A stretch of DNA of 64,000 nt from Micrococcus endophyticus (GTDB lineage: Bacteria > Actinomycetota > Actinomycetes > Actinomycetales > Micrococcaceae): assembly GCF_014205115.1 (NCBI RefSeq), contig NZ_JACHMW010000001.1, positions 1,488,001-1,552,000 of the forward strand, given 5' to 3'. Of this stretch, positions 18,966 to 26,781 are shown in pieces. The notes under the pieces were generated by a model, which saw only the letters and a program-made list of their open reading frames with translations, was not told where the DNA came from and made no database searches. The position numbers and the translations under genes were made by a program. Every line of letters begins with the position of its first letter. Within the stretch, counting starts at the first letter, position 1.

Positions 18966-21205
18966 AGCCACTGCTCCAGGCGGTCCAGGGCCGTCCAGAA
19001 GCCCTCGCCGTTGTTGATGTGGCCCTGCCAGATCTCCGGGATGAAGCTCACCCCGGGGGCCAGGCGGTCCAGCTGCTCGCACAGCACGGGCCAGTCCACG
19101 TCACCCTCCCCGATCTGCGGTCCCTCCCCGTCCACACCGGTGGCGTCCACCAGGTGCAGGTGGATGGTGTGCGGGGCCAGCTTCTCCACCATCTCCGAGA
19201 AGGGGATCCCCAGGAACGTGGCCGAGAGCTTGGAGTGGGAGATGTCCAGGCACAGGGGCACCCCCGTGGCCTCCACGAACGCCACGGTGTCGTCCGGGTC
19301 CATGAAGAGGTTGTGGTACTGCTGACCGCCCATCAGCCACGGGAACGGCGGCAGCGTCTGCGCGGCGATCCGAATGCCGGAGGTGTCCAGGCGCTTCACG
19401 GCCTCGGCGATGCGCTCATACTTCGGCAGCCGCTCCTCCGGGCGGATGTGCCGATCCAGGGTGAAGCCGCCCATGGTGATGACCATGATGGGCGCCTCCT
19501 CCTTCGGGAACCAGCGCTTGAGGTCGCGGGTGATGTCGATGGTGCGCTGCACCTCGGCGATCGAGCGCTCCCACACGGCGTCGTCGTCGCTGGCCAAGTC
19601 CACGAGGAAGTCACCGGAGAAGATGTCCGGCAGGTGGGTGGTGAAGCCCATCGGCATGGGCTCGGTGAACACCGAGTCGATGTCGATCTCGAGGTCCTTG
19701 TAGGAGAAGTGGAACTCCAGGAAGTCCGGGGTGCAGTCCTTCGTCAGCGCCGCGACGTCGTGGTAGCGCACCGGCAGGCCCCAGGGGCGCCGGAACTGAA
19801 ACTGGCGCCCGGTGGGCACCGTGTCCGTGAGGTCGCCGGCGAAGAAGAAGTCGCCCTCGGCCATGTCGCGCTGGATGGTGCGGCCCACGAGGCGGGGCAG
19901 CTCGTTGGGCTGCAGGCCGCGGCCGGGCGACTTCACGGTGACGGCGTCCTCCGTGACGGTCTCCCCCGCGGCCAGCGGCCGGGCGGCCACGAGCGACTTG
20001 GCCAGGTTGATGCGGTTCATCGCCTCGCCCGTGGAGACCACGCGCTCGTTCCCGACGCCGATCGACTCCTCGATGTCCCGCGTCTGCCGGACCATCTGCG
20101 CGAACTCCTCCGGCAGGAGGGAGACCTTGTGGTCGTTGCCCTCGAGCCCCCGGTCCACGGTGAAGTGCTTCTCGATGATCGAGGCGCCGCGCGCCACGGC
20201 GGCCAGCGGCACGTGGAAGCCGCGCTCGTGGCCGGAGTAGCCGACCGGGGTCTGCGCGATCTCGGCCAGGCGGTCCAGGTACGCGAGGTTCACGTCCTTG
20301 TAGGGGGCGGGGTACGTGGACTGGGCGTGCAGCATCGCGAAGGGGACGCCGAAGGAGCGCACCAGGGCCACCGACTCGCGGATCTCCTCCTCCCGGGACA
20401 TGCCGGTGGAGAGCACCATCGGCAGGCCGGAGGCGGCCGCGTCCCGCAGCAGACCGTGGTTCGTCAGATCCGCCGAGGCGATCTTCACGCCGTCCACCGG
20501 GTACTGGGCGAGCACCCGCATGGACGGGGCGTCCCACGGGGTGCACATCAACGCCACGCCCGCGTCCCGGACGTGGTCGAACACCCGCACCATGTCGTCC
20601 GCGGACAGGGAGAACTTGGCCAGCTCGTCCAGGGTGCGCTGGGCCCCCAGGTCCTCACCGGCGGTGGCCGCGCCGGACTGCCGGTACAGGGCGTCCATGT
20701 CCCTCAGCTGGAACTTCACGGCGTCCGCGCCCGCCTCCACGGCCAGGTCCACCAGCTCGCGGGCCAGATCCACGCTGCCCTGGTGGTTGTTGCCGATCTC
20801 CGCGATCAGGAAGGCCGGGCGGCCGGGGCCGATCCGGTGCTCGCCGATGCGCAGCTCGGATTCCCGGTTGATGGCCAGGGCGGCGAGTCGGCCTCGCTCG
20901 TCCAGCAGGGGCAGGTGCAGGGCGCCGGCGGGCAGGGCGGCGAGCACTTCGGCGGGGGACGCGCCCACGGGACCGGTGGCGGGCGTCCGGTTGGCGGCCT
21001 CGACGGCGGCCACCTCCAGGGAGGCTCCCGGATTGGCCAGAAGCCACCGGCGGAAGTCGCCGTCCGTGAGCGAGCCGGCCAGGAAGCCGTGCGAGTCCAC
21101 CACGAAGACGATCCGCTCGCGGTTGTCCGTCATCTTCTGCAGGGCCACGAGGAGGGAGTCCTCCGGGAAGACGAGGTACGGAGTGAGGTGGCGTTCGGTG
21201 ATCAC
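18962..21205 (-). CDS. Three-domain protein: CBS pair, NeuB-type nonulosonate synthase with SAF domain, xylose isomerase-like TIM barrel
   Basis: 747 residues. Residues 1-118 resemble a CBS pair (RIVFVVDSHGFLAGSLTDGD). Residues 125-390 are a NeuB/sialic acid synthase barrel that condenses PEP with a sugar. It has EIGNNHQGS (136-144), KFQLRDMD, CTPWDAPS, YSGHE (323-327) and the EKHFT-D block (345-351). A SAF/antifreeze-like domain follows (about 397-460). Residues about 480-747 form a sugar isomerase/endonuclease-IV-type TIM barrel with LCLDISHSK (652-659), IHLHLVDATG and FIPEIW. GTG 21205 overlaps the CMP-synthetase stop. Substrates are inferred only: hexose or HexNAc plus PEP. Confidence 0.85.
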   Translation of the reverse strand: MITERHLTPYLVFPEDSLLVALQKMTDNRERIVFVVDSHGFLAGSLTDGDFRRWLLANPGASLEVAAVEAANRTPATGPVGASPAEVLAALPAGALHLPLLDERGRLAALAINRESELRIGEHRIGPGRPAFLIAEIGNNHQGSVDLARELVDLAVEAGADAVKFQLRDMDALYRQSGAATAGEDLGAQRTLDELAKFSLSADDMVRVFDHVRDAGVALMCTPWDAPSMRVLAQYPVDGVKIASADLTNHGLLRDAAASGLPMVLSTGMSREEEIRESVALVRSFGVPFAMLHAQSTYPAPYKDVNLAYLDRLAEIAQTPVGYSGHERGFHVPLAAVARGASIIEKHFTVDRGLEGNDHKVSLLPEEFAQMVRQTRDIEESIGVGNERVVSTGEAMNRINLAKSLVAARPLAAGETVTEDAVTVKSPGRGLQPNELPRLVGRTIQRDMAEGDFFFAGDLTDTVPTGRQFQFRRPWGLPVRYHDVAALTKDCTPDFLEFHFSYKDLEIDIDSVFTEPMPMGFTTHLPDIFSGDFLVDLASDDDAVWERSIAEVQRTIDITRDLKRWFPKEEAPIMVITMGGFTLDRHIRPEERLPKYERIAEAVKRLDTSGIRIAAQTLPPFPWLMGGQQYHNLFMDPDDTVAFVEATGVPLCLDISHSKLSATFLGIPFSEMVEKLAPHTIHLHLVDATGVDGEGPQIGEGDVDWPVLCEQLDRLAPGVSFIPEIWQGHINNGEGFWTALDRLEQWL

Positions 21206-21975
21206 AGGGCGTCTCCCAGGGTGGTGGTGGAGGTGCCGTGGAGCTGAGTCCGGTCCGGCACCCGCTGGAGGACCTTGTGCACCGCCAGGTACTGGTCCAT
21301 CTGCTGCTCGGCGAGGGCGAAGTCCAGCTCGGTGTCGATGTCCACGCCCTCGAGGTCGTCGAGCTCGAACATCCCGATCCGCCCGCCCAGGCGGTTGTGC
21401 AGCTCGTCGTACACCCACGGGCGGGTCACGTACAGCGAGCCGTTCTCGCGGAACCGCAGGTCCGTGCGGTCCATGTCCTGCCGCCGCTTGCGGTGGGCCA
21501 CGTCGAAGTCGCACACCGGCGGGTCGGCCGGATCCGCGGCGTGGCGCCACAGGAAGGGCGAGACCGGCACGACGCCGACGAGCGAGTCCACGCCCGTCTC
21601 CCGGAACTGCGCGACGGCGCGGTCCAGGGTGCCGGGCAGGCGCAGCGGGCTGGTGGCCTGCAGGAGCATGACGCCCTCGGGCTCGACGCCGGCCGCGCGC
21701 TCGGCGGCGAGGGCGTGATTCACCACGGGCTCGGTGGGGGTCTCGTCCTGCGCCAGCTCCGCCGGGCGCAGGCCGGGCACGTCCGCGCCGTAGCGGAGGG
21801 CGACCTCGGCGATCTCGGCCGAGTCCGTGGAGACCACCACGTGCAGGTCCTCCTCCGCCTCGAGGGCGGCCTGGATGGTCCACGCCACGAGCGGGTGGCC
21901 GCCCAGGAGGCGGATGTTCTTGCCGGGCAGCCCCCGGGACCCGCCGCGCACGGGAATGACGCACAGGATGCTCAC
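21202..21975 (-). CDS. CMP-nonulosonate (acylneuraminate) cytidylyltransferase-like protein
   Basis: 257 residues of the NeuA/KdsB-type family, activating a nonulosonic or related acid with CTP. VIPVRGGSRGLPGKNIRLL is the nucleotide-binding signature. LLQATSPLR, VSTDSAEIAEVA and GVDIDTELDFALAE are the other family blocks. It starts at GTG 21975 overlapping the upstream stop (GTGA). Its partner is the NeuB-domain protein immediately downstream. Whether the sugar is sialic, legionaminic or Kdn-like cannot be seen. Confidence 0.88.
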   Translation of the reverse strand: MSILCVIPVRGGSRGLPGKNIRLLGGHPLVAWTIQAALEAEEDLHVVVSTDSAEIAEVALRYGADVPGLRPAELAQDETPTEPVVNHALAAERAAGVEPEGVMLLQATSPLRLPGTLDRAVAQFRETGVDSLVGVVPVSPFLWRHAADPADPPVCDFDVAHRKRRQDMDRTDLRFRENGSLYVTRPWVYDELHNRLGGRIGMFELDDLEGVDIDTELDFALAEQQMDQYLAVHKVLQRVPDRTQLHGTSTTTLGDAL

Positions 21976-23042
21976 GCGGACTCCTCTCCAAAGATGTCAC
22001 GGGCGATGGCCCGCGCAGGCTCGATCACGGGGCGGACCGGGGCGGGAGTGCGCTCGGGCTGCTCGGAGGCCGAACGCCCGGGCGTCCATGGCGTCATGCC
22101 GTAGCGCTCCCAGAACTCTCGGAGCCAGGCGGGAGGGGCGGTGTGGTACACCCAGCCGCCGCGTCCCTGGGCTGCCGCTTCGAGGACACCCGTCGAGAAC
22201 AGTGCGACGACGTCGGGTCCCACCTCGGGCAGAGGACGCCCGCTGGTCTCGAAGCGGGTGCCGCCGCGGTGCATGAGGCGGTGGGTGGCTCGGCTCAGCA
22301 TGTCCCGTTCCGAAGGGTGCGGTCGGTAGAGCACGTGCGGCTCGGCACGAAGGAACGCCAGCGTCTGCTGAGTGGCGGGCCACCGGCCCAGCTCTCGCCC
22401 GTGGAGCTGTCCCAGGAACACCGTCGGGCCCGGCTGGGCGGCCGGAAAATAGGGGTCCGCGGCTTCCCACAGCATCTGGGAGCCCACTACCCTGACGGTC
22501 CGCCCCGGACGGCCACCGGTCCAGAAGGCCCCGTCCTCGTGCGAAAACGCGTACAGCGTCACCTCGTCAGGCAGAGGCGGCGCGAACGGTGTGAGCAGGC
22601 CGTGTTGCACGACGACGTATTCCACGCCCCGTGCCGCGGCCCACTCCAGGGCCAGTTCCCCGGCCCGCAGGTAGTGGCCGAGCGAAAGCACCGTGCCGAC
22701 CGTGCCGTCGAGGGCGGACAGGTCGTCAGCGGAGGTGATCGACCGGTCTTCGACGGGGTCTCCGACCACGGCCTGGACCGCAGGGACCAGGTGCGGAGGA
22801 CACAGGACCGCCACGTTGACACGCGGCCCCAACGCCACCGGGCGAAGCCCGGCCGCGATGCCGGAAAGCGTCGCGGAGTCGAGGGCAGCGAGCACCGTCG
22901 GCGCCGTTCCGTAGAGAAGGAGACGAAGGGCGCGGTCTGCTGGACGGCCGCGACCGCGCACTGCAGCGACGGCGCGCCGGAGCGTGGAGGGCCGTGCCCA
23001 CCGACGCCAGTCCGCGAGGGAATCGGGATGGTTCAGGCCCAC
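21972..23042 (-). CDS. Putative GT-B glycosyltransferase with HP motif (candidate nonulosonate transferase)
   Basis: 356 residues, not confidently assigned to a named family. It contains YVVVQHGLLTPFAPPLP and LYRPHPSERDML, an HP motif like that in bacterial sialyl- and polysialyltransferases and in some CDP-glycerol or Kdo transferases. VVALFSTGVLEAAAQG follows, resembling the conserved Ser-containing donor segment. Position directly upstream of the CMP-sugar synthetase makes a CMP-sugar transferase plausible. Start GTG 23042 overlaps the previous gene's end by ten bases. No membrane segment seen. Confidence 0.5.
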   Translation of the reverse strand: MGLNHPDSLADWRRWARPSTLRRAVAAVRGRGRPADRALRLLLYGTAPTVLAALDSATLSGIAAGLRPVALGPRVNVAVLCPPHLVPAVQAVVGDPVEDRSITSADDLSALDGTVGTVLSLGHYLRAGELALEWAAARGVEYVVVQHGLLTPFAPPLPDEVTLYAFSHEDGAFWTGGRPGRTVRVVGSQMLWEAADPYFPAAQPGPTVFLGQLHGRELGRWPATQQTLAFLRAEPHVLYRPHPSERDMLSRATHRLMHRGGTRFETSGRPLPEVGPDVVALFSTGVLEAAAQGRGGWVYHTAPPAWLREFWERYGMTPWTPGRSASEQPERTPAPVRPVIEPARAIARDIFGEESA

Positions 23043-24019
23043 AGCGCTTCCACCTCTCGCATCCGGTGCACGAGGGTGTGTTCGGCCAGGGCCCGGCGTC
23101 GCCCTGCTTCGGCGATGCCGCGGGCCCACTTCGGTTCGCGGATCGCCCGCTCCGCGTGCTCGGCCAATTCGTCGCCATCGGCGAACACCAGGACTTCTCT
23201 GCCCGGCTCGAAGTGCACGTCGACGTCCGCGCGGTCCACCAACTGGAGGGCGCCCACTCCACACGCTTCGAAGGTGCGCATTGTGAAGCCGTCCTGGTGA
23301 CCGTGAATATTGACAGTGGCCTCGCTGCCGGCCATCACCCCGTATGCCTCGTCACGCGCCAAGGTGCGTCCCGCAGGAACACCCGGAGGTCGCCAGTGAC
23401 GCGACGCGAGCACATCCGCGGGATGCCTGGACCAATCCCGCCCATAGGCGCGCACAGGGATGCCGGCGGCGACGAGACCGGCCAGCAGGGCTTTGCGTTG
23501 CGGGTAACGGGCCCCGATGAATGTCACAGCACCGGTCGGGCGCCGGTGGAACGCCAGCAGTGAGTCGTGGCCCAGCGGCAGGTGACGCACCGTATCCGCC
23601 GTTCCCGCCAGCGACGCCGCGTCGGCCGCACTGTAGGTGGCGACGACGGGCATCGCGGCGAGCTGTTCGCGGGTATAGGCCATGCGGTCGATCTCGTCGT
23701 AGAGCCAAGTCACCCGAGGCCCGTTCCACCGGTCAACGGCAGCCCACCAATCGTCCCCCAGACGATCGCCCTTCACCACCAGGAGGGCGTCCGGGCGTTC
23801 ACGATTCAGAACCGCCGCCGCACGCCGGCCCTCCCAGCCCGCCCAGCGTGCGGTCCACCTCCCCGGCAGGTCGTGCAGAGCCTTGTTGCGGACGCGCTCA
23901 GCCAGAGTGTCTGCCGCGTCGTACGCGTGCACGGAGACGCCATGGCCCAGGTGTTCCAGGGCGGCACCCATGGCGGCCAGATAGCCGTGGAATCGAGGCC
24001 CGACGATGAGGACGCGCAT
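23033..24019 (-). CDS. CgeB-like glycosyltransferase
   Basis: 328 residues. MRVLIVGPRFHGYLAAMGAAL starts a GT-B N-domain. WLYDEIDRMAYTREQLA and VTFIGARYPQRKALLAGL match the CgeB-type family seen in surface-glycan loci. VNIHGHQDGFTMRTFEACGV is the C-terminal donor region. ATG 24019 lies three bases after the upstream stop, with GGAGAG before it. Sugar unknown. Confidence 0.72.
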   Translation of the reverse strand: MRVLIVGPRFHGYLAAMGAALEHLGHGVSVHAYDAADTLAERVRNKALHDLPGRWTARWAGWEGRRAAAVLNRERPDALLVVKGDRLGDDWWAAVDRWNGPRVTWLYDEIDRMAYTREQLAAMPVVATYSAADAASLAGTADTVRHLPLGHDSLLAFHRRPTGAVTFIGARYPQRKALLAGLVAAGIPVRAYGRDWSRHPADVLASRHWRPPGVPAGRTLARDEAYGVMAGSEATVNIHGHQDGFTMRTFEACGVGALQLVDRADVDVHFEPGREVLVFADGDELAEHAERAIREPKWARGIAEAGRRRALAEHTLVHRMREVEALWA

Positions 24020-24021
24020 GC

Positions 24022-25083
24022 TCAACTCTCCGTGAGCCCGCGCTCGGTCAGCTCTTCCAGTGCACGGTCCCACAGCCGCGGATCAGCGGCCTCCAAGTCC
24101 CATGAATGGGAGATGAAGTCCGCGACAGCCTCCTGGGAGGTCAGGCGTGGGCGCGGCATGCCCAGGCTCCACGCGTGCGTCATGTCCGCGCATGCATGGT
24201 CGATGTCACCTGCCCGGTGGACCTCCACATGAGTGATCTCGACCGCTGCACCGCGGCCCGCAGCTCGCGCGGTCTCGGCCAGCTCGTCCAGATCCATACG
24301 GGCCCCTGTGCCGACGTTGGCGATCACGGGCTCTCCGCGGCGGGGGGCTTCTAGCGCCCAGACGATGGCCGCGGCGACGTCCGACACATGCACGAAGTCC
24401 CGCGTCGCCGTGCCGTCCCCGTAGACGGTGAGCGGCAGCCCCGCCTTGAGGCGGGCTAGGAACGCCGCCAGCACACCCGTGTAGGGGTTGTGGAGCGCCT
24501 GCCCCAAACCGACGACGTTCTGCGGGCGCAGAATGGTGAGGCGGCCGTCCGCGAGGGCGGTGCGGGCAATCTCCTCGGCCTCGGACTTGGTTTCCCCGTA
24601 CACGGAGAGGGGCGCGTGCGGCTGGTCTTCGCCCGAGGGCACGAACAGCCCGTCCGGGCCGTAATCCCTGCCGTCCGAGGACGCCATCGGCGACGTGGCC
24701 ACGAGGCCCTCGCCGTACACGGCGCGAGAGCTCAAGAACACGAGAGGAACTCCTCGCGAAGCGGCGAACTCGGCTGCGAGCCGCGTCCCCTCCACATTGA
24801 CCCGTCGGTAGCGGTCCTGCTCGTACATCGACTGAGCCGTCCCTGTCTCCGCCGCCAGGTGGATGACACCTCTGACCTCCGGCAGATCTGCCCAGGACGC
24901 CGGATCGCTCACGTCGCGGCGCAGGACGTCCCCGGGGAACCGCGCGGCCGCCCCTTGAGGATCGGCGTGCACCTGCTGTTCGAGTGTGTCAAGCGCGACC
25001 ACCTCGTCGCCGCGTCGCGTCAGCGCCCGAGCCACGTACTGACCGATGAAACCCGCCCCACCGGTGATGAGGTACTTCGTCAT
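24022..25083 (-). CDS. NAD-dependent epimerase/dehydratase family protein
   Basis: 353 residues, an extended SDR. GGAGFIGQYVARALTRRGDE binds NAD(P). FLSSRAVYGEG and the YGETKSEAEE catalytic Tyr/Lys are intact. TRDFVHVSDVAAAIVWAL is the usual substrate-binding strand. It may be a nucleotide-sugar 4-epimerase, reductase or dehydratase; the exact reaction cannot be told. It could make an unusual sugar for this operon. ATG overlaps the acyltransferase stop (ATGA). Confidence 0.8.
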   Translation of the reverse strand: MTKYLITGGAGFIGQYVARALTRRGDEVVALDTLEQQVHADPQGAAARFPGDVLRRDVSDPASWADLPEVRGVIHLAAETGTAQSMYEQDRYRRVNVEGTRLAAEFAASRGVPLVFLSSRAVYGEGLVATSPMASSDGRDYGPDGLFVPSGEDQPHAPLSVYGETKSEAEEIARTALADGRLTILRPQNVVGLGQALHNPYTGVLAAFLARLKAGLPLTVYGDGTATRDFVHVSDVAAAIVWALEAPRRGEPVIANVGTGARMDLDELAETARAAGRGAAVEITHVEVHRAGDIDHACADMTHAWSLGMPRPRLTSQEAVADFISHSWDLEAADPRLWDRALEELTERGLTES

Positions 25084-25661
25084 GACTGCTGCTCTTCTCT
25101 GTTCGCTGGGGTGTGGTCGACACCGTTCTTGAGAATCCTCGCAGGGACACCCGCGACGACCGCTCCGGCAGGGACATCCTTCGTGACGACGGACCTCGCT
25201 CCGACCACAGCGCCTGCTCCCACTGTGACTCCCCCAAGAATCGTGGCGCCCTGGCCGACGAAGACGTCATCACCGATCACGATCGGTGCGCCAGGCGTGA
25301 TCGCCATCCCTGCCGACGGGTCGTGTCCTCCGTTCCCAATGTGAACGTCGTCTGTCACCATCACGCCTCGCCCAAGTACCACTGAGCCGACTGCGTGGAG
25401 ATGCACCCTGTGGCCCAAATAGACGCGATCCCCGATGCGTAGATCCCCGCGTTGCTCCGCCGCAAGCCAGACTCCGGGGTGGAAAGCGCAATGTGCTCCC
25501 ACTGAGATGCGCTCAGCACCCTGGACTTTCAATGGGCCAACCATCACGCTGCCCTGGCCCCAGTCGCGGAAGGCTCGGCGGTACAGCGTCGCAGACAGCA
25601 CCTGTCCGCGTTTCCATGCGAGCCGAGGTGGCAACTCCACGAGGCGAGAGGCGAATGTCAT
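25080..25661 (-). CDS. Hexapeptide-repeat acyltransferase (left-handed beta helix)
   Basis: 193 residues. It has repeated hexapeptide units (ISVGAH, LRIGDR, IVIGDD, VTVGAGAVVGARSVV) and the end VPAGAVVAGVPARILK, typical of WbbJ/LacA-type O-acetyltransferases. IGNGGHD carries the likely catalytic His. It probably O-acetylates a sugar of the glycan or an intermediate. Both ends overlap neighbours by four bases. Confidence 0.85.
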   Translation of the reverse strand: MTFASRLVELPPRLAWKRGQVLSATLYRRAFRDWGQGSVMVGPLKVQGAERISVGAHCAFHPGVWLAAEQRGDLRIGDRVYLGHRVHLHAVGSVVLGRGVMVTDDVHIGNGGHDPSAGMAITPGAPIVIGDDVFVGQGATILGGVTVGAGAVVGARSVVTKDVPAGAVVAGVPARILKNGVDHTPANREEQQS

Positions 25662-26581
25662 CGGTGGCTCCCCTTCCAGACCAGAGCGTGTTCGTCCCGG
25701 AGCACGGCGCGGGCGTCCACGTCCACACCCCGGACCTGCCGGACCGCGTTGACGAGGAAGTTCACGCCCGTGGCAGCTGTCAAAGCTGCCTTGAGTACTC
25801 CCGGGTGGCCGAACTTCCGGGCGTAGCGGTACCGGGAGTCCACCAGCCAGCCGCGCCGGCGCAGCGGATCGGAGGATCCGCCGGAGGCGTGCGGCACACG
25901 GACGACCGGCACCACGATCGACGGCACACCGCGCTCGCGCAGGCGACGCTGCAGATCGACCTCCTCGGAATTCATGAAGTACCCCTCATCGAACCCGCCG
26001 ACGGCGCGGACCTGTGTCATCGGCAGGAGCAGCACGGCGCCCATCACCCAGTCGACCGGCACGGGCGAGGCAGACCGGGCCGCCGCGACGTCGTGCCCCA
26101 CGGCCTCGTGGAGCACGTCCAGGTGACGGAACCGGGCCAGCGGGGTCAGCCACTCGACGGTCTGGTGCAGGACCGTGGGGAAGTGCCGGCCGGACCACTG
26201 CGGCGTGCCGTCCTCGTTGACGACCTGCGGGCTGACCACGGCCGGCTGGTACGGAGCGGCCGCGGCCACCAGCGCGTCGATCTGCGCCCCCGTGATCTCC
26301 GCGTCCGAGTTGAGGACCAGGGCCAGCTCGGTCGTGACCGCGGCCAGGCCGGTGTTCACGTTCGCCCCGAACCCGCCGTTGCGCTCACGGCGCACCACGG
26401 TCAGACGCGGATCGTGCGCCTCGGGGTACGGGGTGGGCGAGGCGTCGTCCGAGACCACGACGGCGGCCAGCGCGTCCCCGGGGTCGGCCAGCAGGCGGTC
26501 GACGAGGGTGAGAGTGGGGGCCGGATCGCCGTAGTGCGGGATCACCACGGTCACGGCCGTCGTGGGCGACTGGGCTGCCAT
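25658..26581 (-). CDS. Glycosyltransferase family 2 protein (rhamnosyltransferase-like)
   Basis: 307 residues. VTVVIPHYGDPAPTLTLVD starts the GT-A fold, with VVSDDASP, NGGFGANVNTGL and the DxD-like LVLNSDAEIT. GGFDEGYFMNSEEVDLQRRL is the motif seen in dTDP-rhamnosyltransferases such as WbbL. The nearby rhamnose pathway makes dTDP-rhamnose a plausible donor. This is the first gene of the 12-gene operon. ATG 26581 has GGGAG seven bases upstream and a TATACT -10 box at 26640-26645. Confidence 0.85.
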   Translation of the reverse strand: MAAQSPTTAVTVVIPHYGDPAPTLTLVDRLLADPGDALAAVVVSDDASPTPYPEAHDPRLTVVRRERNGGFGANVNTGLAAVTTELALVLNSDAEITGAQIDALVAAAAPYQPAVVSPQVVNEDGTPQWSGRHFPTVLHQTVEWLTPLARFRHLDVLHEAVGHDVAAARSASPVPVDWVMGAVLLLPMTQVRAVGGFDEGYFMNSEEVDLQRRLRERGVPSIVVPVVRVPHASGGSSDPLRRRGWLVDSRYRYARKFGHPGVLKAALTAATGVNFLVNAVRQVRGVDVDARAVLRDEHALVWKGSHR

Positions 26582-26639
26582 GCGGGTTGCTCCCTCGGCT
26601 CGGATGGAGGGCGCACTCAGCGCCCGAGAACCTGTGTCG

Positions 26640-26645
26640 AGTATA
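26640..26645 (-). promoter_or_regulatory. Promoter -10 box of the 12-gene polysaccharide operon
   Basis: TATACT on the minus strand, 59 bases before ATG 26581, in a 200-base divergent gap. No convincing -35 at 16-18 bases. Confidence 0.45.
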
Positions 26646-26712
26646 GGGACGGACTGGCGATGACCCGTGCCGAGCGGTGGGGCGGCCCCGTGGCCGCCCG
26701 CGCGGCTCTCAG

Positions 26713-26718
26713 TACACT
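26713..26718 (+). promoter_or_regulatory. Possible -10 box for the HprK-PqqD gene
   Basis: TACACT with a poor -35 (TGGCCG at 26691-26696, 16-base spacing). It lies about 70 bases before ATG 26782. Confidence 0.35.
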
Positions 26719-26781
26719 GACCGGACAGCCACGGGAAGGAAAGGGTGGTCCATGCCCGGCGCCCAGGGGGAGGACGAAGCC

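Noticed and set aside
21206-22000. In-frame upstream extension of the NeuB fusion gene to base 22000
   Set aside because: The added 265 residues are Arg/Gly/Pro-rich shadow of the CMP-synthetase frame. GTG 21205 with the GTGA overlap starts exactly at the CBS domain.
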